Positions 1 to 9,319 are shown, numbered from the stretch's first letter. The stretch: 50,994 nucleotides of DNA from Rhodospirillales bacterium (GCA_003354135.1 PIVK01000020.1:1-50994); one strand, 5' to 3'. The notes: generated from the letters alone by a model not told the origin. Made by a program: numbers and translations.

Positions 1-183
1 CATCATTCCCCGGATTACCAGTGGTGGTACGGTCAGGCGGCCTTAGACGGTGACCTCATCCGTGTTAAGGCGGCGTTGACGCGGATCAGGCGTCAGTCCT
101 CGTTCCTTAAGCCAAAGGATTTCTCCCGCCGGAACACGGAATTCATGGAAAAACAAAATACATCAACGGGAGATGCTCCCTAG
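1..183 (+). CDS. 3' end of an unidentified protein (partial)
   Basis: Only the first forward frame stays open from the left edge of the window; the other two frames meet stops within about 50 bases. The open frame gives 60 codons ending at TAG 181-183. The visible tail begins HHSPDYQWWYGQAALDGDL, continues with a basic helix (AALTRIRRQ) and ends STGDAP. It is protein-like in composition, but I recognise no family, and the start lies outside the window. It is the last gene before the degenerate mobile-element region. Confidence 0.4.
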   Translation, partial: HHSPDYQWWYGQAALDGDLIRVKAALTRIRRQSSFLKPKDFSRRNTEFMEKQNTSTGDAP

Positions 184-234
184 CCGTCAGTATTAATAAA
201 TTCGAAAGAATCTTATGGTCTTCTGTGAACTGTC

Positions 235-740
235 ATGTTCATCGACGGGAGGCGAATGATGTTGGCGAATCGTCATGTGTTTGAGTTGACGAGTGAGGGT
301 GAGGTTCATCTGACGGGTTCGGTCTGTTCGCCGCCGTCCATGAAACCGGGTCGGCCGGAGAGAGTCGATTATGAAGATCGGCGCAACGGCACCACCAAGC
401 CGCTCGAAGGGGAGCCGTGCGTCAAGGCCCCCGACAACCGCGTGGTTGCCGACTATGCCCGGGTGCTGAAGGATCTGATGGACACCCATTCCCCCGAAGC
501 CGAAAAAACCGGTCTCGTTCAGGACAACGTCAACATCCACGCCCTTTACGAGGCGGTCTTTCCTGGCGAGGCGCGGACGCGACTCCTTAGGGGGGATTAT
601 GCCCCGGAATCCGGCGGTTGGCTCAACATGACGGAGTCCGACCCGCCGTTCTGACCCGCCAGTGCCTCGACCGCCGGATCGGCGAAAGCCCCACCCTTGC
701 CGCCGAAAATAATGTAAGGATTTTAGAACCCACAACACTG
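235..740 (+). pseudogene. Degenerate IS630-family transposase
   Basis: The frame from 235 to 654 contains stretches typical of the IS630 DDE transposase C-terminal half: KPGRPERVDYE, then DYARVLKDLMDTHSPEAEK, LVQDNVNIHALYEA and GWLNMTES. LVQDN carries the second catalytic Asp and the GWLNMTES block the final Glu. At about 650 the homology changes frame and continues as VLTRQCLDRRIGE, which normally follows directly, so a frameshift separates the two pieces. The N-terminal helix-turn-helix half and the first catalytic block are missing, and the segment between ERVDYE and DYARV is shortened. Terminal inverted repeats were not found. This is a dead insertion-sequence remnant. Confidence 0.8.
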
Positions 741-742
741 GA

Positions 743-1543
743 AGACCGACAGAAATGTCAACAATACAAAGGCAGCTTGGCGCTTTGCAAGCGATGTCGC
801 GTTAGTTAAGGTGAAGTCAATACGCCTTGCAGTGTAAGTGATTTAGGATACGGGTATTTGTTTCTTTTAAACACACCCCTGAAACTTTATCTGATATTAT
901 AGCGCAGTTCCCTGGTTGTTTAAGTAGTTTATATTTTATGCGCGGGAGAAAAACGCATATTGACGTGCCGTGCAATTCGTGTGACAGTTGCTCACCCTTT
1001 CTTGCGATTATGCGACTGAAGGATTCTCTTCTGGGGATTTCTCTTCGTGAGTGGGTTTCACACACACATCTGCCCCACTGTCGCACGTGGAAAGCAGACA
1101 ACCGCGCCCCAGCCTTTCCCTTTTTGTGAAGACGGGCTGACGAGAGCGCGTAGGAACGTATATCTTGCTATTTCAGATCATTGGGTCTTTCGGCGATGCC
1201 GAAAATCCATCGTGCGCTGTAAGCGCATCTCATAAGACAGACTCCAACACTTCGGTGTTTCATCGTCACCCCGAAAAAAGCCACGGTTACGAGCATTCTT
1301 CGGCCATCCGGATCGACACCACTCCTGGTGACGAGTGTCGACGGTTCCATGACAATGGCTTGGAGAATGATGTTTTTAAAAGGCTATCCCGGGAATTCCG
1401 CGAAGCCCCGACACTGGAACGGAAGATGGCGGCTGAAGCGGTCCTCTTATCCTATGTTGAAAGTCGGGCGATACGCAGGTAATTGTGTTATCGCATCGGC
1501 GAAACAGCGCCAGAGCAAAACAACCACGCAGAAAGGAGCGCCA
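743..1543. other. Long region without a convincing gene
   Basis: This 800-bp stretch is clearly more AT-rich than the rest of the window between about 800 and 1000. It holds no reading frame with a good ribosome site. The only weakly protein-like stretch is a forward frame at 1165-1482. Its end (LSREFREAPTLERKMAAE, then VESRAIRR) reads like an amphipathic helix pair, but its start would be a TTG and no family is recognised. It could be the eroded end of an older gene next to the transposase remnant. Confidence 0.4.
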
Positions 1544-1696
1544 ATGGCCAGAAAACCGAACTACAATTTCGAACGCATGGAGCGGCAACGTCAGAAGGCC
1601 GCGAAAAAAGCCAAGCGGCTAGAGTCCAAGCAGGCGAAGGCTGCCGAGAAGAAAGGGGAGGAAAGCACGGTTCCCCCCGACGCGCCGGACGATTGA
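1544..1696 (+). CDS. Small basic conserved protein, 50 aa
   Basis: The product begins MARKPNYNFERMERQRQKAA and is dominated by Lys, Arg, Ala and Glu (KKAKRLESKQAKAAEKK), with an acidic Pro-rich end (PPDAPDD). It is predicted to be one long charged helix. Short proteins opening with this MARKPNY-FER-RER pattern are widespread in Proteobacteria and have no assigned function; that statement is from memory. The start is chosen because AGGAG at 1534-1538 sits 5 bases before ATG 1544, whereas the longer open frame from 1328 has no such site. It stands alone between degenerate sequences. Confidence 0.7.
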   Translation: MARKPNYNFERMERQRQKAAKKAKRLESKQAKAAEKKGEESTVPPDAPDD

Positions 1697-1771
1697 CGCG
1701 GCTGCCTCTGAAAGCCCAATCGATGCACCGTACAGCGGCAGACGGGGGCTGGAAACACTAGGATAGATGCT

Positions 1772-1963
1772 ATGCATGGGACTGGAAAACCGGTCGATTC
1801 CAATGACGCTCCTTGCCACTCCATTGGTGGGCAGCAACGAGCCGTTCGCGACGTGCCGAGCAAGCGCCGCTGCTTGGCCTGCAGCGAGTCTTTCGACAGC
1901 GAGGGATGGGGCAACAGGCTGTGCTCGAGGTGCCGCAGACGCGGCAATCCCTTGGACCGGTAA
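1772..1963 (+). CDS. Small zinc-ribbon-like protein, 63 aa
   Basis: The C-terminal half reads RRCLACSESFDSEGWGNRLC followed by SRCRRRGNPLDR, giving a CxxC...CxxC arrangement. The spacing and the F-x-SEG-x-x-NR-x-C core are those of a small zinc-finger protein seen in alphaproteobacterial and prophage contexts. The first 30 residues are unstructured. The ATG at 1772 has only a weak ribosome site, so the true start could be downstream. It probably binds zinc and perhaps nucleic acid, but no specific role can be assigned. It sits just before the 13-bp tandem repeat. Confidence 0.6.
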   Translation: MHGTGKPVDSNDAPCHSIGGQQRAVRDVPSKRRCLACSESFDSEGWGNRLCSRCRRRGNPLDR

Positions 1964-1993
1964 ACGAATAATCCGGCCAAGATCGTCGTATAA

Positions 1994-2032
1994 ACCATTC
2001 GGGTCAACCATTCGGGTCAACCATTCGGGCCG
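1994..2032. repeat. Tandem repeat, 13-bp unit x3
   Basis: The unit ACCATTCGGGTCA occurs twice perfectly (1994-2006, 2007-2019). A third copy (2020-2032) differs only in its last three bases. It lies between the zinc-ribbon gene and the next candidate ORF. Confidence 0.9.
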
Positions 2033-2052
2033 TCGTTCGGCGCGGAGGCCCC

Positions 2053-2256
2053 ATGGGACGTATGTGTACCTGTAAACGACTCGACGGGCTTCACCAAAAA
2101 GGTTGTGCCATACACCCCACCGAAGCCCCGGCTATCGTCGTTCGCGCAGCGGAGGGCGAACTTTTCAACTTGAAACAGGGGTGGGACGAATGTGCGTCCC
2201 ACCCTGCGTTGGAAAAAGTTCGCGAGACGAGTTTTGGGTGGGGGACGGGGAAATGA
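2053..2256 (+). CDS. Doubtful small ORF, 67 aa
   Basis: The frame encodes MGRMCTCKRLDGLHQKGCAI and ends at TGA 2254-2256. A GGAGG lies only four bases before ATG 2053; ATG 2062 would be better spaced. The CxC...C start could bind metal, but no family is recognised. A strong perfect inverted repeat lies inside the frame at 2179-2204, which is unusual for coding sequence. Treat as a possible gene only. Confidence 0.25.
   Translation: MGRMCTCKRLDGLHQKGCAIHPTEAPAIVVRAAEGELFNLKQGWDECASHPALEKVRETSFGWGTGK
2179..2204. other. Perfect 10-bp inverted repeat
   Basis: GGGTGGGACG (2179-2188) and CGTCCCACCC (2195-2204) are exact reverse complements around a 6-base loop. No T-run follows on either strand, so a classical intrinsic terminator is not supported. 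It may be an RNA hairpin or a binding-site palindrome. Confidence 0.6.
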
Positions 2257-2279
2257 AACACCCCCTTAAGGCCGAAACC

Positions 2280-3473
2280 TTACTTTTTCTCCGGACACGT
2301 CTTGAGTTTCACGTCCTCGAACTTGGCGGGAAGTCTGGGTTGGAGGGCGACATCGGAAACACAGGCTGCTTCCAGGTGTTTCCGGGTTAGGTTCATGGCG
2401 CCCGCAAGGTCGGCGCCCGTGAGGTCGGTGCGCGTGAGATTGGTGCCCTTGAGGTTGGCGCCCGTGAGGTTGGCGTTCGTGAGGTTGGCACCCCCGAGGT
2501 TGGTCCCCCCGAGGTTGGCGCCTATGAGGTTGGCGTTTGTGAGGTTGATGCCCTCGAGCTTGGCGCTCCTAAGGTCTGCGCCCGCGAGGTCGGCGCCCGC
2601 GAGGCCGGCGCTCCTGAGGTTGGCGCGCCCGAGGTTGGCGCCTGTGAGGGTGGTGTCCGTGAGGTTGGCGGCCCCGATCTTGGCGCCCACGAGCTTGGCA
2701 CCCGCGAGGTCTGCGCCCACGAGATAGGCGCCCGTGAGGTTGGCGCCCGTGAGGTTGGCGCCCACGATCTTGGTGGCCCAGAGGTTGGTGCCCGCGAGGT
2801 TGGTGTCCGCGAGGTCGGCGCCGCCAAGGTCGGCGACCCCGAGGTCTGCGCCCACGAGATAGGCGCCCACGAGGTCGGCGCCCCCGATCTTGGCGGCCCA
2901 GAGGTTGGCGTCCCCGAGCTTGGCGTCCCCGAGCTTGGCGCCCGTGAGGTCGGCGCCCCTGAGGTTGGCGCCCGTGAGGTTGGCGCTCTCAAGGTCCGCG
3001 CCCCTGAGGTAGGCGCGCGTGAGGTCGGCGCCCGTGAGGCAGACATCCGTGAGGTTGGTGCACGTGAGGGTGGTGCTCGTGAGGTGGGCGCCCGTGAGGT
3101 CGGCGTCCGTGAGGTCGGCGTCCGTGAGGTCGGCGCCCCTGAGGTAGGCGCGCGTGAGGTCGGCGCCCGTGAGGCAGGCGTCCGTGAGGCAGGCGTCCGT
3201 GAGGTTGGCGCCCGTGAGGTCGGCGCCCGCGAGGTTGGCGCCCGTGAGGTGGGCGTCCGTGAGGTTGGCGCGCGTAAGGTCGGCGCTCCTGAGGTCGGCG
3301 CCCGTGAGGTTGGCGCCCGTGAGGGGTGCGCTCGTGAGTGTGGCGTCCGTGAGGGTGGCGCGCGTGAGGGTGGCCCCCGTGAGATCAGGTTTGATGTCTG
3401 GCTTTTCTTCACGCCAAGGATTCCAGGCAGCAATCCCTCGTTGCAGAATTTTGAAGTGTTCTGGATTCGCCAT
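2280..3473 (-). CDS. Long pentapeptide-repeat protein, 397 aa
   Basis: After about 27 ordinary residues (MANPEHFKILQRGIAAWNPW...) the protein becomes an almost unbroken run of pentapeptide repeats of the A(D/N)LxG/A(T/N)LxxA type (ANLTGADLRSADLTRANLTD). The run extends to about residue 365 and is followed by a short non-repetitive tail (HLEAACVSDVALQPRLPAKF). About 65 pentads would form a right-handed quadrilateral beta-helix. No signal peptide or membrane segment is visible, so it should be cytosolic. Family members range from DNA-mimicking gyrase-protective proteins (Qnr/MfpA) to proteins of unknown role; nothing here identifies which. DNA-level repetition is strong and the complementary strand is also open for long stretches. 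It lies between an IS630 remnant and a recombinase remnant. Confidence 0.85.
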   Translation of the reverse strand: MANPEHFKILQRGIAAWNPWREEKPDIKPDLTGATLTRATLTDATLTSAPLTGANLTGADLRSADLTRANLTDAHLTGANLAGADLTGANLTDACLTDACLTGADLTRAYLRGADLTDADLTDADLTGAHLTSTTLTCTNLTDVCLTGADLTRAYLRGADLESANLTGANLRGADLTGAKLGDAKLGDANLWAAKIGGADLVGAYLVGADLGVADLGGADLADTNLAGTNLWATKIVGANLTGANLTGAYLVGADLAGAKLVGAKIGAANLTDTTLTGANLGRANLRSAGLAGADLAGADLRSAKLEGINLTNANLIGANLGGTNLGGANLTNANLTGANLKGTNLTRTDLTGADLAGAMNLTRKHLEAACVSDVALQPRLPAKFEDVKLKTCPEKK

Positions 3474-3570
3474 TCTCCGCTCCTCGTCTCCCTAATTAGT
3501 TGTAGGCAACCGGGACCGTGGGGGCAAGGAGATCGACGGATTGGAGGCCGCCGGCGCCCATGTCTCGGAG

Positions 3571-3712
3571 CGGGCAGGAAGCCGGATGCACGACCAAGGA
3601 GATCGCCGCCGTTCCCGGGCAGTCGGACCAGGTGGTCGAGCACTACTCCAAGATGGCGGATCGAGAGCTTCTGGCGAAGAAACTGGACCGGAAAATGTAC
3701 GGCGAAGAGTGA
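3571..3712 (+). pseudogene. C-terminal remnant of a tyrosine recombinase (phage-type integrase)
   Basis: The frame around 3580-3712 reads EAGCTTKEIAAVPGQSDQVV followed by EHYSKMADRELLAKK. This matches the end of integrases (EAG-T-KEIAA-TGH...VEHYTK-AD...LA), and the Tyr in EHYSK corresponds to the catalytic nucleophile. Where the HxxR/TGH motif usually has His, this copy has PGQS. Upstream coding is scrambled: a related fragment (LEAAGAHVSE) sits in another frame. No upstream domain or attachment site is visible. It is a dead scrap marking a former integrated element, about 50 bases from the end of accC. Confidence 0.7.
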
Positions 3713-3765
3713 AAAGGGCTAAATGGCATCTATCGGAAGTGCTAAATTTTTCGCCAAGTCACTGA

Positions 3766-5115
<1,350 letters not shown>

Positions 5116-5119
5116 ACCC

Positions 5120-5578
5120 CTACTCGATGATCATCAAGGGTTCGCCGTATTCCACCGGATCCTCGGTGCCGATGAAGATGCGCGCGACCCGCCCGCTGCA
5201 CGGGGCCTTGATGGGGTTGAAGACCTTCATGGCCTCGATCAGCAGAATGCTATCCCCTTCCGTTACCTGGTCGCCGACCTTGACGAAGGACGGCTGCCCC
5301 GGCTCGGGCGAGGTGTAGACCACGCCTACCATGGGGGACGCCACCAGCCCCGGATGGTCGGCGAAGGTCTCGGCCTCGGTCGCCGCGCCGATTGCCGGTT
5401 GGGCGGTCGATGCGAGCGGGGTGGATGCGGCGACGACCGTGCCGGCGCTTTCGCGAACCACACGCACGTTCCAGTCGCCAGAGCCGTATTCGATCTCTTT
5501 CAGGCCGGTTTCGTCCAGGAGATCGGCCAGGGTGCGGATCAGGTCGGCGTCGACTGCGGATTTCGGTTGCTTGGGCAT
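5120..5578 (-). CDS. accB: Biotin carboxyl carrier protein of acetyl-CoA carboxylase
   Basis: AccB carries the biotin that shuttles the carboxyl group between AccC and the carboxyltransferase. The 152-aa product has an N-terminal helical segment (DLIRTLADLLDETGLKEIEY), an Ala/Thr/Pro-rich linker (about residues 45-75) and a C-terminal biotinyl domain with the EAMK motif; Lys118 is the biotinylation site. The thumb region characteristic of AccB is seen around TSPEPGQPSFVKVGD. The start MPKQPKS (5578) is preferred over a much longer open frame because GGGGGA lies just upstream and family members begin here. The upstream neighbour is a deletion remnant of aroQ, so the original operon was aroQ-accB-accC. 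Confidence 0.95.
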   Translation of the reverse strand: MPKQPKSAVDADLIRTLADLLDETGLKEIEYGSGDWNVRVVRESAGTVVAASTPLASTAQPAIGAATEAETFADHPGLVASPMVGVVYTSPEPGQPSFVKVGDQVTEGDSILLIEAMKVFNPIKAPCSGRVARIFIGTEDPVEYGEPLMIIE

Positions 5579-5598
5579 GTTCCCCCTTTGGGTTAAAT

Positions 5599-5709
5599 TC
5601 AGATGTTCCGGCTTACCCCGACAAGGCAGGGCGCCGCCTCCAGGGCCAGTTCGTAGCCGTAGATCTCCGGCTCCCGCGTGCCCGGCATGTTCAGGATGGA
5701 TGCGTTCAT
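5599..5709 (-). pseudogene. aroQ: Internally deleted aroQ (type II 3-dehydroquinase) remnant
   Basis: A 36-codon frame reads MNASILNMPGTREPEIYG, then YELALEAAPCLVGVSRNI, then stop. GTREPEIYG is the signature near the N-terminus of type II dehydroquinases (normally VLNGPNLN-x-LGTREPEIYG), while GYELALEAA matches the extreme C-terminus of the same enzyme. About 110 internal codons, including the catalytic Tyr/His region, are therefore missing, and a second small deletion removed the NGPNLN segment. The position immediately upstream of accB-accC is the usual place of aroQ in many Proteobacteria (recalled, not searched). It cannot encode an active enzyme. Confidence 0.75.
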
Positions 5710-5744
5710 CGCCCGCCGCCAAGGTTTCCGATCGGCTCTCCCGC

Positions 5745-5772
5745 TTTATAGCACTTGGCTGTCCTGGCGCAA
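5745..5772 (-). promoter_or_regulatory. Possible sigma-70 promoter for the aroQ remnant-accB-accC operon
   Basis: On the minus strand TTGCGC (5772-5767) and TATAAA (5750-5745) are separated by 16 bases. They lie about 36 bases before the aroQ-remnant start codon, which would keep accBC transcribed despite the aroQ deletion. This is a pattern match only. Confidence 0.4.
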
Positions 5773-5905
5773 CGTTTGGCGTCGCATGGGCGTCCGATCT
5801 CTGGTGTAAAGACGAATAATCTGCTAGGGGTTTTATCAACCGGTCGTTGTGCGTCCCTCGGAAAACAAGGTGTCACGGCTAGAGCATCAGGGGAAGGTAC
5901 GGTGT

Positions 5906-8050
5906 ATGACATGGCCTGAAGGGTTCGAGGCGGAAAGCGTTCTCGACTGTGTGCCGAACATAGTGTGCCTGCTGGATGCGGGCCGAATCGTTTATGCCAA
6001 TCGCCTCGCCGTCACTACGCTGGGTGTGGAAGCGGCCGATTCGATTGTCGGGCGGTCGATTGCCGATTTTGCAACACCGCTGTACAAGGACGTCGTCACC
6101 GCGCTCCTGGTTGGCGCCTTCGCCAAGGGGGAAGAGGTGCCGGTGAAGCTGCAGACGGCGGACGGGGTGCCGTTTGACGCGAAGCTGGCTGCGGTGCCGC
6201 TGGCCGGGTCTTCGGGTCTGCTGTGCCTGATCGGGCGCGATATTTCGACGCTGATCCACTATGGCAGTGGTCTGCTCAAGAGCAAACGTCGTCTCCACGA
6301 TTTGATCGAGGCCTCGCAGAACCTGCAAGTGGTCTGCCTCTGGCCGGAGATAGAATTCGTCAACAGCGCCGGCATCCGCCTGTTGGGGGGCGAGAGCGCA
6401 CAGGCCATCTGCGGCACCAAGATCACAGACTACATCCACGCCAATTACCGTATCCTGTTCGAGGAGGGGATCGAGGCGCTCCTGGAGGAGGACGAGGTGC
6501 TGCCTATGATGCTGGTCAATGGCGTCGGCGAGGAATTGGACGTGCAGATGTCGTTTTCGCGCGTCGGCTGGTCGGAACCACCCGAGATTCTAGTCGAGGC
6601 CCGCGACATTACCGCCCACAACAAGGCAGTGGTGGCCCTGAAGGAGATGATCGAGAATCTGGAGGATCTGGTCGACGCGCGCACGACCGAACTCCGGCGC
6701 GAGAACGCCGAGCGCCGTAAGGCGGAGCAGTTGGTCCGCTACCAGGCGACCTATGACGCCCTGACCAGCCTGCCCAACCGCAGCCTCTTTTTCCAGACCC
6801 TGCCCGATGTGGTGCGGGCGATGGAGGCCCAGGGCGAGATGATGGCCTTGATGTTTATCGACCTCGACGGCTTCAAGGACGTCAACGATCTTCTGGGTCA
6901 TGACGCGGGGGATCTTCTGCTGGTCGAAACCGGCAAGCGCCTGGTGGCGGGAGTCAGGCCCCACGATACGGTGGCGCGGCTGGGCGGTGACGAATTCACG
7001 GTCATCCTACCCAAGGTGCAAGGGGCGGACGATGCCGCCAGAGTGGTGCGGCGTGTCCTCGAGATGCTCAAGACCCCTTATAATCTGGATGGGCGCGAGG
7101 CCCAAATTTCGGGCAGCATCGGCATCGCACTCTATCCGAACGATGCCGAGGACGTCGATGGGCTGGTCAAGGCGGCCGACACCGCCATGTTCCTCGCTAA
7201 GGATCGGGGAAAGGCGACCTATCAGTTCTTCACCAGCGAGCTGCGCGAGCAGGAGATCGAGACCCAGGCCATGAGCCTGGCCCTGGAGCAGGCGCTGGAA
7301 GATGGAGAGTTCTTGCTCTGCTACCTACCCAAGGTGTCGCTGACGGACGGCCGAGTGACGGGCCTTGAGGCGCTGCTCCGGTGGAAGAGCGCCAGCATGG
7401 AAGCGGTGAGACCGGATCGGTTCATCCCGCTTTTGGAAGAGCGCGGCCTCATCTCGGAAGTCGGCGACTGGGTGCTGCGCACGGCCGCCCGGCAATGGCA
7501 GGAATGGAGCTGCCGTTACGGCAACGACCTCAAGATCGCCATCAATATCTCGGCGCGGCAGTTGCGCGCCCGCGGCTTTGTCAAACACTTCTGCAGCATT
7601 CTCGATTCCGAGGGGCTGCCGTATGAAGCGTTGGAGTTGGAGGTCACGGAGACGTCCGTGCTCACCCAGCGCAGCCGCGCCACTCAGGTCCTGCACGACT
7701 TGGCGAAGCAGGGAGTGCCCCTGACGCTGGATGATTTCGGCACCGGCTATGCCTCTTTGCGCTACCTGCAGAGCATGCCGGTGAACTCGGTCAAGATCGA
7801 CCGTACCTTCATCGACAACATGCTCGATGACGAGGAGGACAGGGCTATCGTCAAGGGCATTATCTTCATGGCCCACGCCTTCAACCGCAAGGTGGTGGCG
7901 GTGGGGCTGGAGACCGAGGCCCAGAGGGATATGCTGCGCGAGCTCAAATGCGACGAAGCCCAGGGCTTCCTCATTTGCCAGCCCCTGGCTGTCGACGATG
8001 TCGACGCCTTCCTCGCCGCCCAGGCCGCTGGAGCGGATGCTGCGGAATGA
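5906..8050 (+). CDS. PAS-GGDEF-EAL cyclic-di-GMP signalling protein
   Basis: The 714-aa protein has two N-terminal PAS-like modules (about residues 5-125 and 130-250; ARDITAHNKAV closes the second). A coiled coil follows (ENLEDLVDARTTELRRENAE), then a GGDEF domain with intact RLGGDEF and an EAL domain. In the EAL domain the metal and catalytic blocks GLEALLRW, NISARQL, LEVTETS, LDDFGTGYASLRYL and VKIDRTFI are present. The block normally written AEGVET reads AVGLET, so one conserved Glu is Val. No membrane segment is seen, so it is likely a soluble sensor making or degrading c-di-GMP. ATG 5906 is chosen because AGGGGAAGG lies upstream; a GTG at 5849 is the longer alternative. It diverges from accBC. 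Confidence 0.9.
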   Translation: MTWPEGFEAESVLDCVPNIVCLLDAGRIVYANRLAVTTLGVEAADSIVGRSIADFATPLYKDVVTALLVGAFAKGEEVPVKLQTADGVPFDAKLAAVPLAGSSGLLCLIGRDISTLIHYGSGLLKSKRRLHDLIEASQNLQVVCLWPEIEFVNSAGIRLLGGESAQAICGTKITDYIHANYRILFEEGIEALLEEDEVLPMMLVNGVGEELDVQMSFSRVGWSEPPEILVEARDITAHNKAVVALKEMIENLEDLVDARTTELRRENAERRKAEQLVRYQATYDALTSLPNRSLFFQTLPDVVRAMEAQGEMMALMFIDLDGFKDVNDLLGHDAGDLLLVETGKRLVAGVRPHDTVARLGGDEFTVILPKVQGADDAARVVRRVLEMLKTPYNLDGREAQISGSIGIALYPNDAEDVDGLVKAADTAMFLAKDRGKATYQFFTSELREQEIETQAMSLALEQALEDGEFLLCYLPKVSLTDGRVTGLEALLRWKSASMEAVRPDRFIPLLEERGLISEVGDWVLRTAARQWQEWSCRYGNDLKIAINISARQLRARGFVKHFCSILDSEGLPYEALELEVTETSVLTQRSRATQVLHDLAKQGVPLTLDDFGTGYASLRYLQSMPVNSVKIDRTFIDNMLDDEEDRAIVKGIIFMAHAFNRKVVAVGLETEAQRDMLRELKCDEAQGFLICQPLAVDDVDAFLAAQAAGADAAE

Positions 8051-8099
8051 CTTAAGTCCAGAGGGTGTCCGGGATTCCCGGCGGCAAAGCAACGAGGGC

Positions 8100-8624
8100 C
8101 TACCCCAGGCTCTTCAGGTGCTCCCGCGCCAAGTCAACGTAACGCGGGCCGATGGCGTTGAACTCTTCGCGGTCGGCGTCGGTCAGGTCACGCAGGTATC
8201 TGGCCGGGACCCCGGCCCAGAGCTGGCCGGTGGCGATGCGTTTGCCGGGCGCCACCAGGGCGCCGGCGGCGACCATGGCGTCTTTTTCCACCACTGCCCC
8301 GTCCATGACGGTAGCCCGCATGCCGATGAAGCAGCCGTCCTCCAGGGTACAGGCATGGATCAGCGCCGAATGGCCGATGGTGATGTCGTTACCGATTAGG
8401 GTCGGGTAGGTCTCGTGCGCCACGTGGACGATCGTACCGTCCTGGATGTTGGTGCGTTTTCCCACTCGGATGTAGTTGACGTCGCCCCGGAGCACGCAGC
8501 CGAACCAGATGCCGGAATCGGTACCGATCTCGACGTCGCCGACGATGGTGGCGGTGGGGGCGACGAAGGCACCCTCGGCGATCCTGGGCAGGACGCCGCG
8601 GTAGGGCAGCAGCAGCGCGCTCAT
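8100..8624 (-). CDS. Gamma-class carbonic anhydrase-like hexapeptide protein
   Basis: The 174-aa left-handed beta-helix protein contains repeated hexapeptide turns (VAPTATIVGDVEIG) and the three zinc-ligand histidines of the gamma-CA/YrdA/PaaY family: His67 (TIVHVAH), His85 and His90 (IGHSALIH). The W-G-x-P segment near the end (GQLWAGVPARYLRDL) is also family-typical. It probably hydrates CO2 or is a structural relative; trimer formation is expected. The start MSALLLPYRG at 8624 is chosen because it overlaps the stop of the upstream hydrolase (ATGA), indicating translational coupling, while the longer open frame is out of family. Confidence 0.88.
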   Translation of the reverse strand: MSALLLPYRGVLPRIAEGAFVAPTATIVGDVEIGTDSGIWFGCVLRGDVNYIRVGKRTNIQDGTIVHVAHETYPTLIGNDITIGHSALIHACTLEDGCFIGMRATVMDGAVVEKDAMVAAGALVAPGKRIATGQLWAGVPARYLRDLTDADREEFNAIGPRYVDLAREHLKSLG

Positions 8625-9319
8625 GCCTGCAGCCAGTAGCGCAGGAGCGCCGAAACGGCGTAGGGCCGCTCCATAGTCGACAAATGCCCCGAGTCCTCGA
8701 TCACCACCAGTTTGGCATTGGGGATGCTGGCCGCCATCTCCTCGTGGATGTCGAGCGGGGTCAGCTGGTCCTGGCGCCCGCACAAGACCAGGGTCGGGCA
8801 ATGGATCAGGCCCAAGTCCCGGGTGCCGTCGGGGCGGTGCATGATCGCCATCTGCTGGCGGATGAACGCATCCTTCCCGACGCTGTCCGCCATGGCGTAG
8901 ATGGTCCCCGTCAGCTCCTCGTCGCCTAGGCGGGCGTCGTGGATGAGGAGCGGAAGCAAGCGCGACGTTACGCCCCGAAACCGGCCCACCCGGGTCATCT
9001 CGATGAATTCGCGCCGCCGCTCGGTCTGCTGGGGCGTGTCGGGCAGATACGAGGTGTCCAGAAGCGCCAGGCGCTCCACCCGGTCGGGGGCTTGGCGCAT
9101 GATCTCCTGAGCGATGTAGCCGCCCATGGAGAGGCCGGCGAGCGCGAAGGTGTCCGGCGCCGCCGCCAGGATCCTCTGGGCCATGGCGGCCACGGACTCG
9201 TCCTCGGTCGCCACCGGGATCATGCTCTCGGCGATGTCGGAAAGGGTCTGGCGCTGGTGGGACCACATGCGCTCGTCCAACAGCAGGCCGGGGATGAGGA
9301 CGAGGTTGGTCTTGTTCAT
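8621..9319 (-). CDS. Alpha/beta hydrolase, 232 aa
   Basis: The protein has the classical alpha/beta hydrolase layout: an oxyanion region near LIPGLLLDERMW (residues 8-19), a nucleophile elbow LAGLSMGGYIA with Ser64, Asp184 in GRQDQLTP and His212 in DSGHLSTME. No signal peptide is seen, so it should act in the cytosol on a small ester or related substrate. The substrate cannot be read from the sequence. The start MNKTNLVLIPG at 9319 overlaps the preceding gene's stop by ATGA; an in-frame upstream ATG at 9373 would overlap that gene deeply and is rejected. It is the middle gene of a three-gene minus-strand operon. Confidence 0.87.
   Translation of the reverse strand: MNKTNLVLIPGLLLDERMWSHQRQTLSDIAESMIPVATEDESVAAMAQRILAAAPDTFALAGLSMGGYIAQEIMRQAPDRVERLALLDTSYLPDTPQQTERRREFIEMTRVGRFRGVTSRLLPLLIHDARLGDEELTGTIYAMADSVGKDAFIRQQMAIMHRPDGTRDLGLIHCPTLVLCGRQDQLTPLDIHEEMAASIPNAKLVVIEDSGHLSTMERPYAVSALLRYWLQA

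Noticed and set aside
2400-3400. CRISPR-like regular repetition
   Set aside because: The repeat is a 15-bp protein-coding pentapeptide pattern without spacers; no cas genes are present.
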